Source of the DNA: Boesenbergia rotunda
Lineage: Eukaryota; Streptophyta; Magnoliopsida; Zingiberales; Zingiberaceae
Direction: 5' to 3'
DNA: 64,000 nucleotides
Assembly (NCBI GenBank): GCA_024364735.1
Contig: JAGFNQ010007658.1
Location: 83,096 to 147,095, forward strand
Positions within the stretch are counted from its first letter, which is position 1. Every line of letters begins with the position of its first letter. The notes under the pieces were generated by a model that did not search any database, was not told the DNA's origin, and was given only the letters and a program-made list of their open reading frames with translations. Shown here in pieces: positions 1 to 11,310 of this stretch. Position numbers and translations under genes: made by a program.

Positions 1-1240
1 AAGAAATCGTCTCGTAGATTGCCTGCGGAGCCACAAAGATGTCTTCGCTTAGGCCGTCGAAGAGATCAAAGGGGTTCCACCGACGTTAGCCATGCATCAT
101 CTGCATGTCTCCCCGGGAGCCCGACCTGTGAAATAGAAATGGAGGCACATTGCACCAGAGCAAGATAAGACTATTTGAGACGAGGTTCAGAAGTTGTTAA
201 AAGCCGGACACATCAGAGAAGTTCAATTCCCGGCCTGGTTGGCTAATGTAGTCCTCGTCCCAAGCCGAGAGGTAAATGGAGGGTCTGCATCGACTTTCGT
301 GACCTGAATAAAGTCTGCCCCAAAGATTGTTATCCCCTGCCTAGAATAGATCGGTTAGTAGACTCTACAGCCGGCTGTGAGTTCATCTCAATGTTGGATG
401 CCTATCAAGACTACCACCAAGTCTCGCTCGCTCCCGAGGACCAGGAGAAAGTCAGTTTTGTGATGGCCGATGGCACATATTATTATAACATTATGCCTTT
501 TGGCTTGCGCAACGCAGGTGCCACGTACCAGCAGATGATGGACAAAGTCTTCGGGCACCAGATCGAAAGAAACAATAAAATGTACGTGGATAATTTCCTG
601 GTCAAGACTGACAAGGGAAGCGACATGATAGCCAACTTGGAAGAAACATTCGCCACCCTAAGGGTCAATAGGCTAAAGTTGAACCCCGCCAAATCTTTGT
701 TCGGCGTGAAGAGCGGTCGGTTCCTAGGGTACATGGTAACAGAGAGGGGGATCGAGGCCAATTCGAAAAAGCTATCCTGGATATGCCGCCCCCTCGCAAC
801 TTCAAGGAGGTGTAGCAGCTTAATGGAAGTCGTTCTTCAAGATTTTGAGAAAGGAAACCAAGTTCGAGTGGGATAAACAGTGTGAGAAAGCCTTTGCAGA
901 TTTGAACACTTATCTCACCGCACTCCCCATCCTCTACAAACTGGCGGAAGGGGAGACCTTGCTTGTCTACCTATCGGCCGCAGATCAAGAGGTAGGCTCA
1001 GTGCTCGTTCGATAACAAGACAAGGTGCAATATCTCATATACTTCTTTGGACATCTCCTAAAAGATGCCGAAACGCGATACACCACGATGGAGAAACTAG
1101 CTTATGCCTTGGTTTTAATGGCCAGGAGGTTGAGGCCATATTTCTTAGCACACCCCATCGTGGTTCTCATCAACAGCCCGCTTGCACGAGTCCTCACTAA
1201 TCCTGAAGCTTCAGGCCGGTTGATCAAATGGACGACGGAG
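1..1240 (+). pseudogene. gypsy pol: reverse transcriptase and retroviral RNase H, degraded
   Basis: The three frames together give the end of the protease/RT linker, then RT. A conserved LDAYQDYHQ block starts at 394 and MPFGLRNAGATYQ follows near 493. The catalytic box, normally YVDD, reads YVDN at 583-594, so one of the two metal-binding aspartates is lost. Stops and frameshifts occur before 390 and after 780. From about 850 to 1240 the sequence resembles the RT-connection and retroviral RNase H of gypsy elements (FEWDKQCEKAF, then ETRYTTMEKLAYALV), with an in-frame stop near 1013. The enzyme would copy retrotransposon RNA in virus-like particles; this copy cannot work. Confidence 0.9.
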
Positions 1241-1244
1241 TTAA

Positions 1245-1733
1245 GTGAATACGGCATTGAGTATCAGTCTCGTCGCTATCAAGGCGCCCCTCTCAGACTT
1301 CATGCTGGAGACCGTCCCGGAGGCCGAGGCTGAAGGGATGTGGAAGATCTATGTGGATGGATCTTCCAACAGCCAGCACAGCGGGGTTGGAGTGTTAATG
1401 GTCTCCTCTCGGGGAGACACATTACATCTGTCCATCCGGCTCCACTTCAAAGCTACCAACAATGAAGTTGAGTACGAGGCGATACTGGCGGGTCTGCAAG
1501 CGGCTAAGCACATGGGGGCTAGTCGGGATACTGTATATTCAGACTCCCAACTCGTGGCGCAACAAATAAAGGGCGATTTCGAAGTTAGGTGTGAGCACCT
1601 GCAGAAATATGTAGCCCTTTACGAATGGCTGAAGGTCTCCTTCATGAAGGTTATCTTGCAAAAGATCTCCAGGGTTGACAATGTCCGGGCCGACGAGCTA
1701 GCCAAATTGGCTAGCTCTATCTCCACCTGGTAG
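1245..1733 (+). pseudogene. archaeal-type RNase H domain of Tat pol
   Basis: An open stretch reads into a second RNase H domain beginning MWKIYVDGSS near 1338. All four expected acidic positions are visible: D in YVDGSS, E in NEVEYEAI, D in VYSDSQL and D in RADELAKLA. It ends in a stop at 1731-1733, whereas an intact pol would continue into integrase. It overlaps the preceding RNase H fragment in another frame, showing a frameshift between the domains. The domain is the best evidence for the Tat lineage. RNase H removes RNA from the RNA:DNA hybrid during reverse transcription. Confidence 0.85.
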
Positions 1734-2389
1734 CTAGATGAACCTAGTGCCACGGAGGAGACGGTAGCGTAGATTAGAGAGGAAGAAGGGGGAGACACCC
1801 GGATTGATTGGAGGGATCCCAACGTGGCGTTCCTGCGCAGTGGGATCGTTCCAAGCAGGGACCAAGAAAGCTGGCTATTCCGCCGCCGGGCGGCCAAATT
1901 CACGCTGGTCGGTGATCAATTGTATAGGAGGGCCTTTACTCGACCTCTCCTCAAATGTGTTGGGTCAGAGGAGGCCGACTATGTGATGAGGGAAGTACAT
2001 GAGGGCATCTGTGGGAGTCACATCGGGGGGAGGTCCCTGTCCAGGAAGATCATTTTGGCAGGGTACTTTTGGCCTACTCTCCAGGTCGATGCTCTCAAGT
2101 TCGTGGCCGGGTGTGAAGCCTGTCAGAGACATCAACACGTGACTCACCGCCCGACCGAGCCCTTGCGAGTATCTACATCGTCCTGCCCTTTCGATCAGTG
2201 GGGGATGGACATTGTAGACCCCTTCCCCATTGGGCCACAGTAGAAGAAATTCCTGTTGGTCCTTGTCGATTATTTCTCCAAATGGGTAGAAGTGGAACCC
2301 CTGGCGAACATTACGGAGGTTGCGGTGATGAAAGTCCTATGGAGGGACATCGTTTGCAGATACAACCACTACAAGAATTTTAGGATTCA

Positions 2390-2660
2390 ACAACACCCAA
2401 TAGACAACGATTTTTTGAAAAAACCATTGTCTTTTTCCATTTAGTTTTATTAAAAACCGTTGTAGTTGATCATTTTTTTGAAAAAAAATAATTATTTTTA
2501 AAAAATCGTTGTCTTATGTATGTCAAAGTTAACGATTTTTTAAAACTGATGTCTATAAGCTTGTTTTTTGAGCCTACGACAATGAGTTTAAATAACCGTT
2601 GTCTATTAGTGTTACTTACATGATAATACATAACAGTTTTATTGAACTAATATCTATGTA
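2390..2660. repeat. CACTA subterminal repeats, left
   Basis: Short units of the type gacaacgattttt and aaaaaccgttgtc occur repeatedly in both orientations just inside the left terminus. In CACTA elements such subterminal arrays bind the TNPA-type protein. The same unit appears at 5150-5338 and at the right end of the CACTA remnant at 22742, so the two elements belong to one binding-site family. Confidence 0.75.
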
Positions 2661-2984
2661 AAATACATTTTTTTGTCAAAGCTTCAACATGTCTAAAAAA
2701 AGATATTTTTTTAATAAAAAATAATTTTAAAGTAATTTTAATTAAAAAATATAGATATATATAAATATATATTTATACATATATAAACACATTTAAATAT
2801 AAATGTCATAAATAGGAGTTAAAATTGGAAACAATCATATGAAAAATTTTAGAATAATTTTTTTGAATTTTGGAAATGTTTATAGGAAAAATTGCGTGAA
2901 TTATTTGTGGAAAAATCTAAATTTCGAAATATATATATATATAACTTCTCTTTATGTATCTTCCCCTTCTTTAAATAACTCGTG

Positions 2985-3480
2985 CCCTAATCCCTCTCGC
3001 CCGACGCCGCAGAACCTACATCTTCGCACACGCGGAGCAAGCCACGGGAACACCGCCTCCTCGCCGCGACGCACGCGTGCGTAGCCTTCTCCTCTCCCAC
3101 GTTGTCATCCTCTCTCCTCCCCTCGCGGAGGCAAGCAGGAGTTGCAGCGAAGCCGGGCGCATCACTTCCTCCTCTTTCCCTACGGTTCGCCGATCGCCAC
3201 AAGAGCGTCGCCCTCGCCCTCAATCCAAGCCACATCGAGATTATTCCATTGCGACCCCTCTCCATGTGCGTTTCCTTTCCTCACTGTGCGCCAACGTTGC
3301 CCCTTGTTTACTTTCTTCCTCTGGTTACACACGACGCAACACCCGAATCAACCTTGCTCTCTTCGCCCTCGACCGCAGTGACTTCAACTTGCGTTGCTGA
3401 AGGCTTAAGGAGGCAGAGGGTTTGCAAAGCTCTCCACTCCGATCAGTTGACACGACCGTGAGTTTTCGTCGGAGGTGCCG
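2985..3480 (+). other. GC-rich, gene-like island within CACTA (possible captured gene fragment)
   Basis: This block is strongly GC-rich and CpG-containing, while both flanks are AT-rich. It starts with a pyrimidine-rich, 5'-UTR-like stretch (ccctaatccctctcgcccga) and includes several short open frames, none recognisable. The contrast fits a captured host promoter/first-exon fragment, as reported for Pack-type CACTA elements. This is inference: no protein family was identified. Confidence 0.4.
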
Positions 3481-3779
3481 AGGGCCATCAGTGGGGGTAA
3501 CGAAGCTTGGATTGAAATTTTATAAGTTTGTTTAAGGCATTCATTAATCCATGTGAATTAAGTTAAAGGGTTAATTGAATATTTATAGGGAATGCTAATA
3601 TTCCATGGTTAATGGATTTTGATTGATTAGATAATAATATGATTAATTGATAGGTTGGATAGTTGTTAGTTAAATTGATATCATGAAACAATTAATTAGC
3701 CAATGGAATTTAGTTTAAAACTTATTTAATGGGTGATTGTAATTAATTTGAGCTTGGTTGGGAATTTAGAATGTGATTA

Positions 3780-4740
3780 GGGTTGCAGGTTAGGAACGAT
3801 CGGCCGATTCGCATGTCGCTGCGTGAGGCGGTCACTGCCATGTCAGGAACGATCGCCCTCTTGGCATTGCTGGGTTGCAGGTTAGGAACCTTCTTGCTAT
3901 TCATTTCGGCATTTTATTTCTAACTTTTTTGAGTCTTACCCTCTTCAATCGACCATCGAATCCTTATTGAATGAATTTTCCTGCCTCCCACATGCAATGC
4001 TTCAAAACAGCTAGGACATTTAGAGAAGCTCGTATTGGCTGATATAATTCGTGTGCTTAAGCTGTACAACCATTCTTTAGTACAGGTGAGTGATCTCTTG
4101 TTCATTTATCACTAGTTTGATTGTTTGGAAATTGAAAAAGTTGTGTTTGTTGGAAACTCATTCTATATTATTTACTTACAATTGCATTGTAGGTATCATG
4201 TGGAATTCTTAGTTGATTCAATTGCATTGTTGGAAACTCATTCTATATTATTTACTTACAATTTTAGGTTGAAGTTATTAGGTGAACCTTAGTATCGATG
4301 CAGTTGCCACATGCTATTACTAACTAGGCTAGGCTTGTGGTCTAGCTATATATGGGCATGGGCCTCAAGTTTTTGAGAGATACATTATTGTTTATCCTAG
4401 GTGTGTATGCAAATTCTTTAGCTATTTTTATTGTCATATAGGATGGTGTTATATAACTTTCTTTTTAAACTTTTGTTCTTGACAATATAATGTAATGCTC
4501 TCTGTTATCTGTTATTTTCAGGCAAAACCTTTCTTATGTGACGTGAGGTGTGATGGATGTTTATGCTCTAAGTGGTAGTTCTTGATGTTTTATATTTAAA
4601 TGATCAAAAACAAGGCAACCTTCGTCTCATGCACTCATATCCCTTTATTTTTATGCTATTGTTGTTGTTGAATATAATTGTTGTTGAATTGGCTTATCAT
4701 ACGTGATTTTTGTTTTCACATACAGGAAATGATATCTTAG
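3780..4740 (+). other. Spliced-gene-like segment inside CACTA, unidentified
   Basis: A repeated phrase (gggttgcaggttaggaac at about 3780 and 3873) is followed by an exon-like stretch near 3985-4085. That stretch encodes EKLVLADIIRVLKLYNHSL and ends at a good splice donor (acag|gtgagtg). A 40-bp phrase around ggaaactcattctatatt is directly repeated at about 4151 and 4220. No family recognised; it may continue the captured gene suggested by the GC-rich island upstream. Confidence 0.3.
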
Positions 4741-5119
4741 AAGATGCACAAGAGGAGAAATTTGATTCAACAATGCAAGTTATATTAGAATTCATAAGTG
4801 TGATTCTCTATCTGTTGTCGATACTATTTAGTTGTAAACTTGGGTCAGAAGTTTATGGAATATAGATATATACTTTTTTGGTTTAATTGTTGATAGATTA
4901 TAAGTATATTGATGACATATCCATTGTAATTCGTGCATATAGGTTCTTGATCAATGATATTTTGATGATGTTTGGACTAATTATATATAAAGTTTGATTG
5001 GTATATAGTTTGAAGTGTGTTTGCTCAATATTTTTTAATTATTTAAATAATTTATTTTTTAAATATAAGACAATAGTTTTGTAAATATATTATTTAAATA
5101 AGATAACATTTTTAAAATG

Positions 5120-5338
5120 ATGCTAAACAATGGTTTAATACTATTGTTAAACTGTTGTCGTTCACATTAAAAGACAACGATGAAAAACCATTGCTACATT
5201 GTTGTCATTGACTAAAAGATAATGATTTTTAACTGTTATTTTTGAGCACCTCTTTTAACAATACGACCTTTAACAACAATTTTTTAAGACTACGACAACC
5301 GTGAAAAGCCATTGTTAATAAGAATTTTTCTTGTAGTG
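5120..5338. repeat. CACTA subterminal repeats, right
   Basis: Units such as agacaacgatgaaaaaccattg and acgacaaccgtgaaaagccattg are arranged in both orientations up to the terminal inverted repeat. They mirror the array at 2390-2660. Confidence 0.75.
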
Positions 5339-6114
5339 GGCATTCCCCACAAGCTGATATCGGACAATGGAAGACAGTTTTCGGGATGCAAGTTAAAAGA
5401 ATGGTGTGAGGGGTTGGGCATTCGACAGGCCTTCACCTCAGTAGCCTACCCGCAGGGCAATAGACAGGCTGAGGTCGTTAATCGCGAAATCTTGTGGGGA
5501 CTCAAGATAAAGCTAGATCACGTCGGGGGCAGCTGGGTCAATGAACTCCCTAGCGTCCTGTGCTCCTACCGTATCACCCCCTGGGAAGGAACAGGCGAGA
5601 GCCCTTTCCAATTGGTGTACAGGGCTGAGGTCGTCATCCCAGTCGAGATAGGGGAGGAGTCTGCCCGACGACAACACTATCACAAGGAAGACAACGATCA
5701 AGAGTGGCTGATTGACCTAGACCTCATCTCTGAGGTGCAGGACAAAGCCGCGGCTCGGTAGGAAGCATATCAACGAAGGATGCAGCAAGCCTATAATCGC
5801 CGGGTGATTGCCCGCAGCTTTGAGGTTGGTGACAAGGTCTGGAAAAGGATCAAGCCGGTTGGCAACCCTGGGAAGCTGGAGCCACAGTGGGACGGACTGT
5901 ATGTTATCGTCAAAAAGCTCACCGGGGGTAACTATTATCTAGAAGACAATAAAGGCAAGAGGCTGGAAAGGCCATGGCACACCAGCCATCTCCGCCCCTA
6001 TCGTACACGGTGAGGTATTGAGTTGTTTGCTTGCTTGCTGTATTCCTTATTTACACTATCTTGCAGTTCAATAAATAAAAAGAGTCAACGTTATTACGCG
6101 GAAAGCGCTGAATC

Positions 6115-6720
6115 TTTACTTGTGGAAAACCCTACTGCCTCTCGCTGAGTAGCTTGGCCTCGGTGATGCCCATGTCCGGCCAAGAGCTGCAAAACCCTAC
6201 TGTCTCTCGATGAGTAGACTTGGCCTCGGTGCTGCCCATGCCCGGCCAAGAGCTGCAAAATCCTACTACCTCTCAGAGAGTAGGCTTGGCCTTGGTGCTC
6301 CACATCCCCGGCCAAGAGTTGCAAAACCCTACCACCTCTCGGTGAGTAGGCTTGGCCTCGGTGCTGCACATGCCCGGCCAAGAGCTGCAAAAACCCTACT
6401 GCCTCTCGGTGAGTAGGCTTGGCCTCGGTGCTCCACATGCTCGGCCAAGAGCTGCAAAACCCTACTACCTCTCGGTCAGTAGGCTTGGCCTCGGTACTGC
6501 ACATGCCCAGCCAAGAGCTGCAAAATGCTACTGCCTCTCGGTGAGTAGGCTTGGCCTCGATGCTCCACATGCCCGGCCAAGAGCTGCAAAACCCTACTAC
6601 CTCTAGGTGAGTAGGCTTGGCACACGTCCGGCCAAGAGCTACAAAACCATACTCCCTCTCGGCCTCAGTGCCACACATGCTGGGCCAAGAGCTGCAAAAC
6701 TCTACTACCCCCGTGGGACC
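6115..6720. repeat. 66-bp tandem repeat array downstream of integrase
   Basis: About nine units are counted from the recurring phrase ccaagagctgcaaaa, at 6181, 6247, 6313, 6379, 6446, 6512, 6578, 6633 and 6686. The period is 66-67 bp for the first seven and 53-55 bp for the last two. Since 66 is 22 codons, several frames on both strands stay open and give periodic 22-residue translations. These are artefacts of the repeat, not genes. Confidence 0.9.
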
Positions 6721-6990
6721 CTTGTTTCTTCAAACATGGCTGTTTGCCCCCTAGCCGCTTAGGGTAGAGGGGAACCTCGGCTCTCACTTTGAAGTAGGGT
6801 ACTGGTCAGAGACAAGACATTTCAAGGGGGGGGGCATGAAATTACTCAAAAACATAAGAAGGGCAGGGATGCTTGCATTCAGGGCTGAAATGATTACATA
6901 CTTATCCTACGAGAAAAAAACTGAAAAGGAAGAAGAAAGTGCAGCAAGCAAGGAGCGACCAGGGAGCTAGGGCCCAGGTCAGGTAGGATC

Positions 6991-9641
6991 CTATAGTTCC
7001 TGCTCCTCAGGAGTGAGCTCGTTCCAGACCCGACGGACAATTATAGCGCTCAAGTCGAAGCCTGGTTTCAACAGTTGATCCTTCTCCAACAGACTGATAG
7101 CACCATGGAAACCCTGTTTGAGGCGCTTCAATGCCTGCCCGACTAAAATCTCAGCATACTCCTCCGACTGCAAGAAGTTAGCCTTGGACTCTGCTTCGGC
7201 CTTGGACAGTTGGGCTACATGATCACTCTGCTGCTGCTGTAGCTTGGCCTCAACCTTCTCCTTGGTGGTCTTCAGCGTCGCCACCTCTTGGAGTAGACAA
7301 TCCTGAGCCCCCAGCATTTCTTGGAGCTTCTGGTTAGCGGCGGAAGCTTAGGACTGGGCATGGGTAACCTGCTCCTGGAGGTCGGCAACATAAGAGGTCA
7401 ATGCTCTAAATCGTATTCTTTCAGAGTCATTAGGCGCTCCCGTTCCTCATTCCGATCCTCTAGGACTTTCTTTGCAGTTTCTAGGAGTCTAACTTGATCA
7501 GACAGCTCCTTCGTCTGAGTCTGGAGTTGTTCCCGCTCTTAGGACAGTTTCTGCAAGTCCTCACTGAGGGCTTGGTTCTTCTCGGACCCGAGGTGTTCCC
7601 GGAGTCTATAACCATGTAGAGTATCCTCAGAAGCTATTAAGATGCTGAGACAATGCTCTATCTTCACCCGGAGGGCTCGGCTGACCTCCAACTGCAGGAG
7701 GTCGGCTTTGCGGGCACGACCAGCCTCCACCTCCACTGCCGCCACTCGCTGGGGAAGGTCCTCAGTGACTCCCCCGGAGCATAACAGATGGCTCGTAGCT
7801 GTACAATTAGAGGCAACCTACAGTGTGGAACAAAGATAGTCAAGACAAGACAACAAAATAGAGTGGAAGAACTCAAATATAATCACCGCCAGTAGATACT
7901 GATGTAGCATGCCTAGATATCGAGCTGATCCAGCCAACCGCCCTGACCGAACAGGAGGAGAAAGAATTTCCTCAGCAGGGGGCCCTGACTGGTTAGGGAC
8001 GTCTCTTGGGTCGGGGACATCCTCCTCTGAGCCAGAAGTCTGCTGCTGACTATCTGAGGGGACCCCCTTTATCTGAATGGATTGGGAGCCCTCTGTCGTC
8101 GTCTTCTTCGCACCAGGGACTTTCTGGTGGGAGCTGAGCATGTCCTTTGACACCTCCTTACCGCGTGGGGTGGCGGGAAGGTCGGTCGGGGGAACCAGGT
8201 CGTCGACGATGGGAGCGAGGGCCACGATCGCGGGGGAAGAAGGTTCTTCCCGAACTCTCGGGGACTGGGGAGCTGCATCCTCGTCTACAGCAGAGCGTAG
8301 AAACTCTGAGGATATACCCTTCTTTAACCTCTTTAGGGGGTTATCCCTATGGACTAGCCACTTTCGCCATCTTTTCTTGGTAGCTTGGGTCTCGGAGGGT
8401 GCGACAAAGGGAGGGGGTGCAACTTCCCCCTCTGGTGCCTCGACAGGAGAGGCACTGGAACCCCTAGTTGGGTCCGTCGGCAGCTCTGATGCTCCAATAT
8501 CTTGGGGACCCTCCGGAGTCTCCTGATCTCCGGAGGGCTCGGCCACTTCCTCGTAGTCCTCAACGGAGGCACCCACAGGAGCAAAAGAAGCTAAAGCGGG
8601 AACCAGTGCTTGTTCGTTGGCTTGGTCCCACTTCAGGATCCGGTTCATAACTCAGGAGAACATGACGTCGTCTACAAAATAGAGACAAAAGGGCATCAGT
8701 TAGCATTAACCAGGAAACGTACAAGATAAAAAGAAACTTACAAAGACTGGGGCTAAGGCTCGTGACTTTCGGACTAAGATCGACCAGATAAAGGAGCTCC
8801 TCGCATTGCACCAGTTGGAGGTCATGGAAGTCCATCCCTGCTAGGATACCTCTAGCACGCTAATATCCCGCGTCCTGCTGGAAGTCGCTAAGGTCGGGAA
8901 TAGGTGGCAGGCTTTCCGTCCAGTGGATAGGACTAAAGGGACGCTCACGGAGTTAGATATAAAAGAACCGTTCCTTCCATCCCATGTGGGAGGACGGAAG
9001 ACCCCCCAGAAACCTATGACCAGAACGAGCAGTAAAGCCAAATGCCCCTTGGGACCTGACTGGAACGAAGAAAAAATGGAAGAATCGGAGGGTCAGAGGA
9101 ATGTCAAAAAGTTTAAAAAGGACAAAAGCTTCGCCCATCTGGGCAAAGGCATTCGAAGCCATTTACTGGAGGGGGATACCGAAGTATTTAGCAACATTCA
9201 TGTAAAAGGGGGGATAGGGAAACGAAGCCCTAGTTTGTCTGCCCTGGAAAGAAAGTGAAAAACATCCTTAGCGGTTTCTACAGGTGATTGGCCTAGGGCC
9301 GACACTCACATCTCCCAACCTTCCGGGATACCATATTTCCGGCAGGCGGCCTGAAGGGATTCCCTCCTAACCCTAGAAGTAGTGGTATCGTACCACTCCG
9401 TATGATATCCTAGTTTCCCCAGGGATACCTCGCTGTCGCCTCGGGTTTTCTTCTTCTTCTCCACTGGACCCATGAGGATAGAGAAGAGGAGAAAGCCGAA
9501 GGAGACGTACCCTCGTAAAAGTGGCGCAACAGCAAGACGAGCAGCAGGAGAATGAAGATGCTTGGAGGCAGATAGGGGAAGGAGGTCGAAGGGTGCAGTT
9601 GCACCCGCTTTTATAGAGATGAGCCGGACATCTATAAGCAA
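6991..9641 (-). pseudogene. Antisense ORF of Tat element (gypsy-type plant transposon protein), broken
   Basis: Read on the minus strand from about 9641, fragments resemble the N-terminal domain of the plant family annotated as putative gypsy-type transposase (PF04195). Examples are LQAACRKYGIPEGWEM near 9306-9370 and WKERFFYI near 8953-8975. Downstream comes a low-complexity acidic/proline region (7818-8648, beginning MNRILKWDQANEQ), then coiled-coil fragments near 7539-7745 and 6991-7317, ending near ELTPEEQEL. Frameshifts and stops separate the pieces. The function is unknown even in intact elements. An antisense ORF at this position is typical of Tat elements such as Grande. Confidence 0.7.
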
Positions 9642-9659
9642 TAAGAGAGCAACACGTCA

Positions 9660-10033
9660 ACGACGCTGATTGGTTATCCCGAGGAGCTGCTAGCCCTTAC
9701 TGTCGTCGCTTCCGCGACGTATATTGGGGAGATATCGCCGCACAAGGGGGGAGGAGGCACGTGGCGAAGCCACATTCACTAGGCGATCGTGTCGCCATTA
9801 CAAGACCCCCTGCACCTATAAAGGGCCTAGGATAGCCATCAGAGCGTCGCCGCAAACTTTGCGGGAATGCTGGATGTATTCAAAAAATCACCCAAAGTCC
9901 TGGGTTACATGGACTACTTCCTCGGACCCGGAATGCCACCAGCGAAGTAGCAGAAGGTGGAGAGGCCATCTGGGCATAGCTTCTTCACCACACTACCTGT
10001 CTAATCAGTCAAACACATTACCTTCGATCAAAT
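9660..10033. other. Non-coding spacer between antisense ORF and polypurine tract
   Basis: This is moderately GC-rich sequence without a recognisable reading frame. It contains a minus-oriented upstream region for the antisense ORF. No promoter element could be assigned with confidence. Confidence 0.5.
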
Positions 10034-10048
10034 TTGAGGGGAGGGACT
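10034..10048 (+). other. Polypurine tract of the Tat element
   Basis: The purine run ttgaggggagggact immediately precedes a TG dinucleotide that opens the LTR. This tract primes plus-strand DNA synthesis in LTR retrotransposons. Confidence 0.65.
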
Positions 10049-10957
10049 TGTGATGAGGTTGAATACCCTGTGGTGGACACGGTGGTTGAAGAAGTTGTAT
10101 GGCAAAATCCACTAAGCCAGAACGACTCCCTTGGCGGGACACCCGAAACCCTCTCAGGAGAGGGGACCCGGAGACCGACTTGAGTAGTTATAACCTCGAA
10201 GATAGCTTTAGGAAGACACACCCCTGAGTTCACCTTGGGGGTAGGTTTCCGAGAGCACCTCGAAGAGACGAATGCCCGGGACCCCCATGCCAAAGAAGCT
10301 CGGGATCAGTTCGGGGTAGTGGGGCCCAAGGAACACTCAAGCAGAGGTTCGTTTTTCTCGGATTGGCGGGTCATCCTCATCCATTATGACGGAGTAATTA
10401 CTGTTGGGACCGGGTGCATGCCGACGCGGACACGTATTGTAATTGTTACATAATTACATGCAGCGGAAACAAAAGCATGAATAATTTCCTAAATTATTCT
10501 AACACATATCCTAAGCATGCAATGTGTTCACATAATCGTAATATAAAATTTTTTGCAGAAAAGGAGATTACTCTACCAATTACCTTGCGTAACTTGGAAG
10601 AAGGGACGAGATTCAACCGTTAGCGTCCTTTGAAAGCTCCGCCTCTATTCGTATCCACGCCGAGTATCGTCGGGATGACTTCGCTAAGCCACGAGTTTCG
10701 TGTTCACGAGAACTACTAGATTCTCCGTGAACACGACGAATCCGAGAGAGTAATCAAATCGAAAGACTCACCACCAAGGTTGGCCGAAGTGGAAGATTGT
10801 CGCAAGGAAGAACTTCGTCGCCTTGATGCTTCTCCTTGTGCTCACGGCAAGAAGAAGGAAGGAAGGCCTATGGCCGGCCAAAAGAGAGGGAGAGAAGAAG
10901 AGGAGAGAGCCCAAGCAATTCCTTTTTTGGATCCTCTTCCATGGCACCCCTTGGGTC

Positions 10958-10966
10958 CTTTATATA
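10958..10966 (-). promoter_or_regulatory. TATA box of solo LTR copy A
   Basis: TATATAAAG on the minus strand lies upstream, in LTR orientation, of the short region ending at 10402. The equivalent box in the related LTR is at 42520-42527. Confidence 0.55.
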
Positions 10967-11009
10967 GGGAGAGATTTCTTAATTCCCAAGCAAACCTCTC
11001 CTTGATTAT

Positions 11010-11310
11010 GGAATAATTAATCTCTCAATCAATCCATAATCAAGGCTCTCATGATCAAGCTTCTTCTTCTTGATTATGGAATAATTTCTCAATCAATCCA
11101 TAATCAAGGCTCTCTTTCTTTTGGCATGATTATATAAAATTTATAAAATAAACCAACCATTGGTTCATTATATAAAATTTTATAAAACAAACCAACCATT
11201 GGTTCATTATATAAATTTTATTAAACAAACCAACTCATGGTTCATTATATAAAAATTTATATAACCTTTTATAAAATAAACCAACCTTTAGTCTATTTTA
11301 TAAAACAAAC
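11010..11310. repeat. Short tandem repeats within solo LTR copy A
   Basis: A unit with ttgattatggaataat and tcaatcaatccataatcaag occurs twice (about 11000-11110). It is followed by about four diverged units of a 40-50-bp repeat centred on aaaccaaccattggttca (11145-11310). These lie in the U3 part of the LTR; the related LTR at 42132 has unrelated tandem repeats in a comparable place. Confidence 0.75.

Larger units (their letters stand above)
2367..5338. mobile_element. CACTA (En/Spm) DNA transposon, non-autonomous, inside integrase
   Basis: The element starts CACTACAAGAATTTT and ends AATTTTTCTTGTAGTG, a terminal inverted repeat of the CACTA family. It sits between two halves of one integrase reading frame, which fixes the boundaries. 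The 3-bp flanks are aac and ggc, so the expected 3-bp duplication is not identical. No transposase domain is seen in the 2972 bp, so it would depend on enzymes in trans. The interior holds AT-rich sequence and a GC-rich island at 2985-3480. Confidence 0.9.
1800..6013 (+). pseudogene. gypsy integrase split by a CACTA transposon
   Basis: The N-terminal zinc-binding domain is visible near 1980-2140 (REVHEG, GSHIGG, then CEACQRH). The catalytic core starts at WGMDIVDPFP near 2200, followed by an in-frame TAG at 2241-2243 and then VLVDYFSKWVE. Coding sequence stops at 2366 and resumes at 5339 with GIPHKLISDNGRQFSG. The DDE residues are recognisable: D in WGMDIV, D in SDNG and E in NRQAEVVNR. The C-terminal part (5780-6013) has the SH3-like tail of gypsy integrases, including GNYYLED and RPWHTSHLRPY, and ends in a stop at 6011. 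There is a frame break near 5760. Integrase would insert the cDNA into the genome; this copy is dead. Confidence 0.9.

Noticed and set aside
3077..3461. Arginine/serine-rich frames in the GC island
   Set aside because: Three overlapping frames of similar length, none with a recognisable family; reported only as a compositional island.
6094..6678. Long repetitive open frames on both strands
   Set aside because: They arise from the 66-bp tandem repeat, whose length is a multiple of three; no start context or family support.
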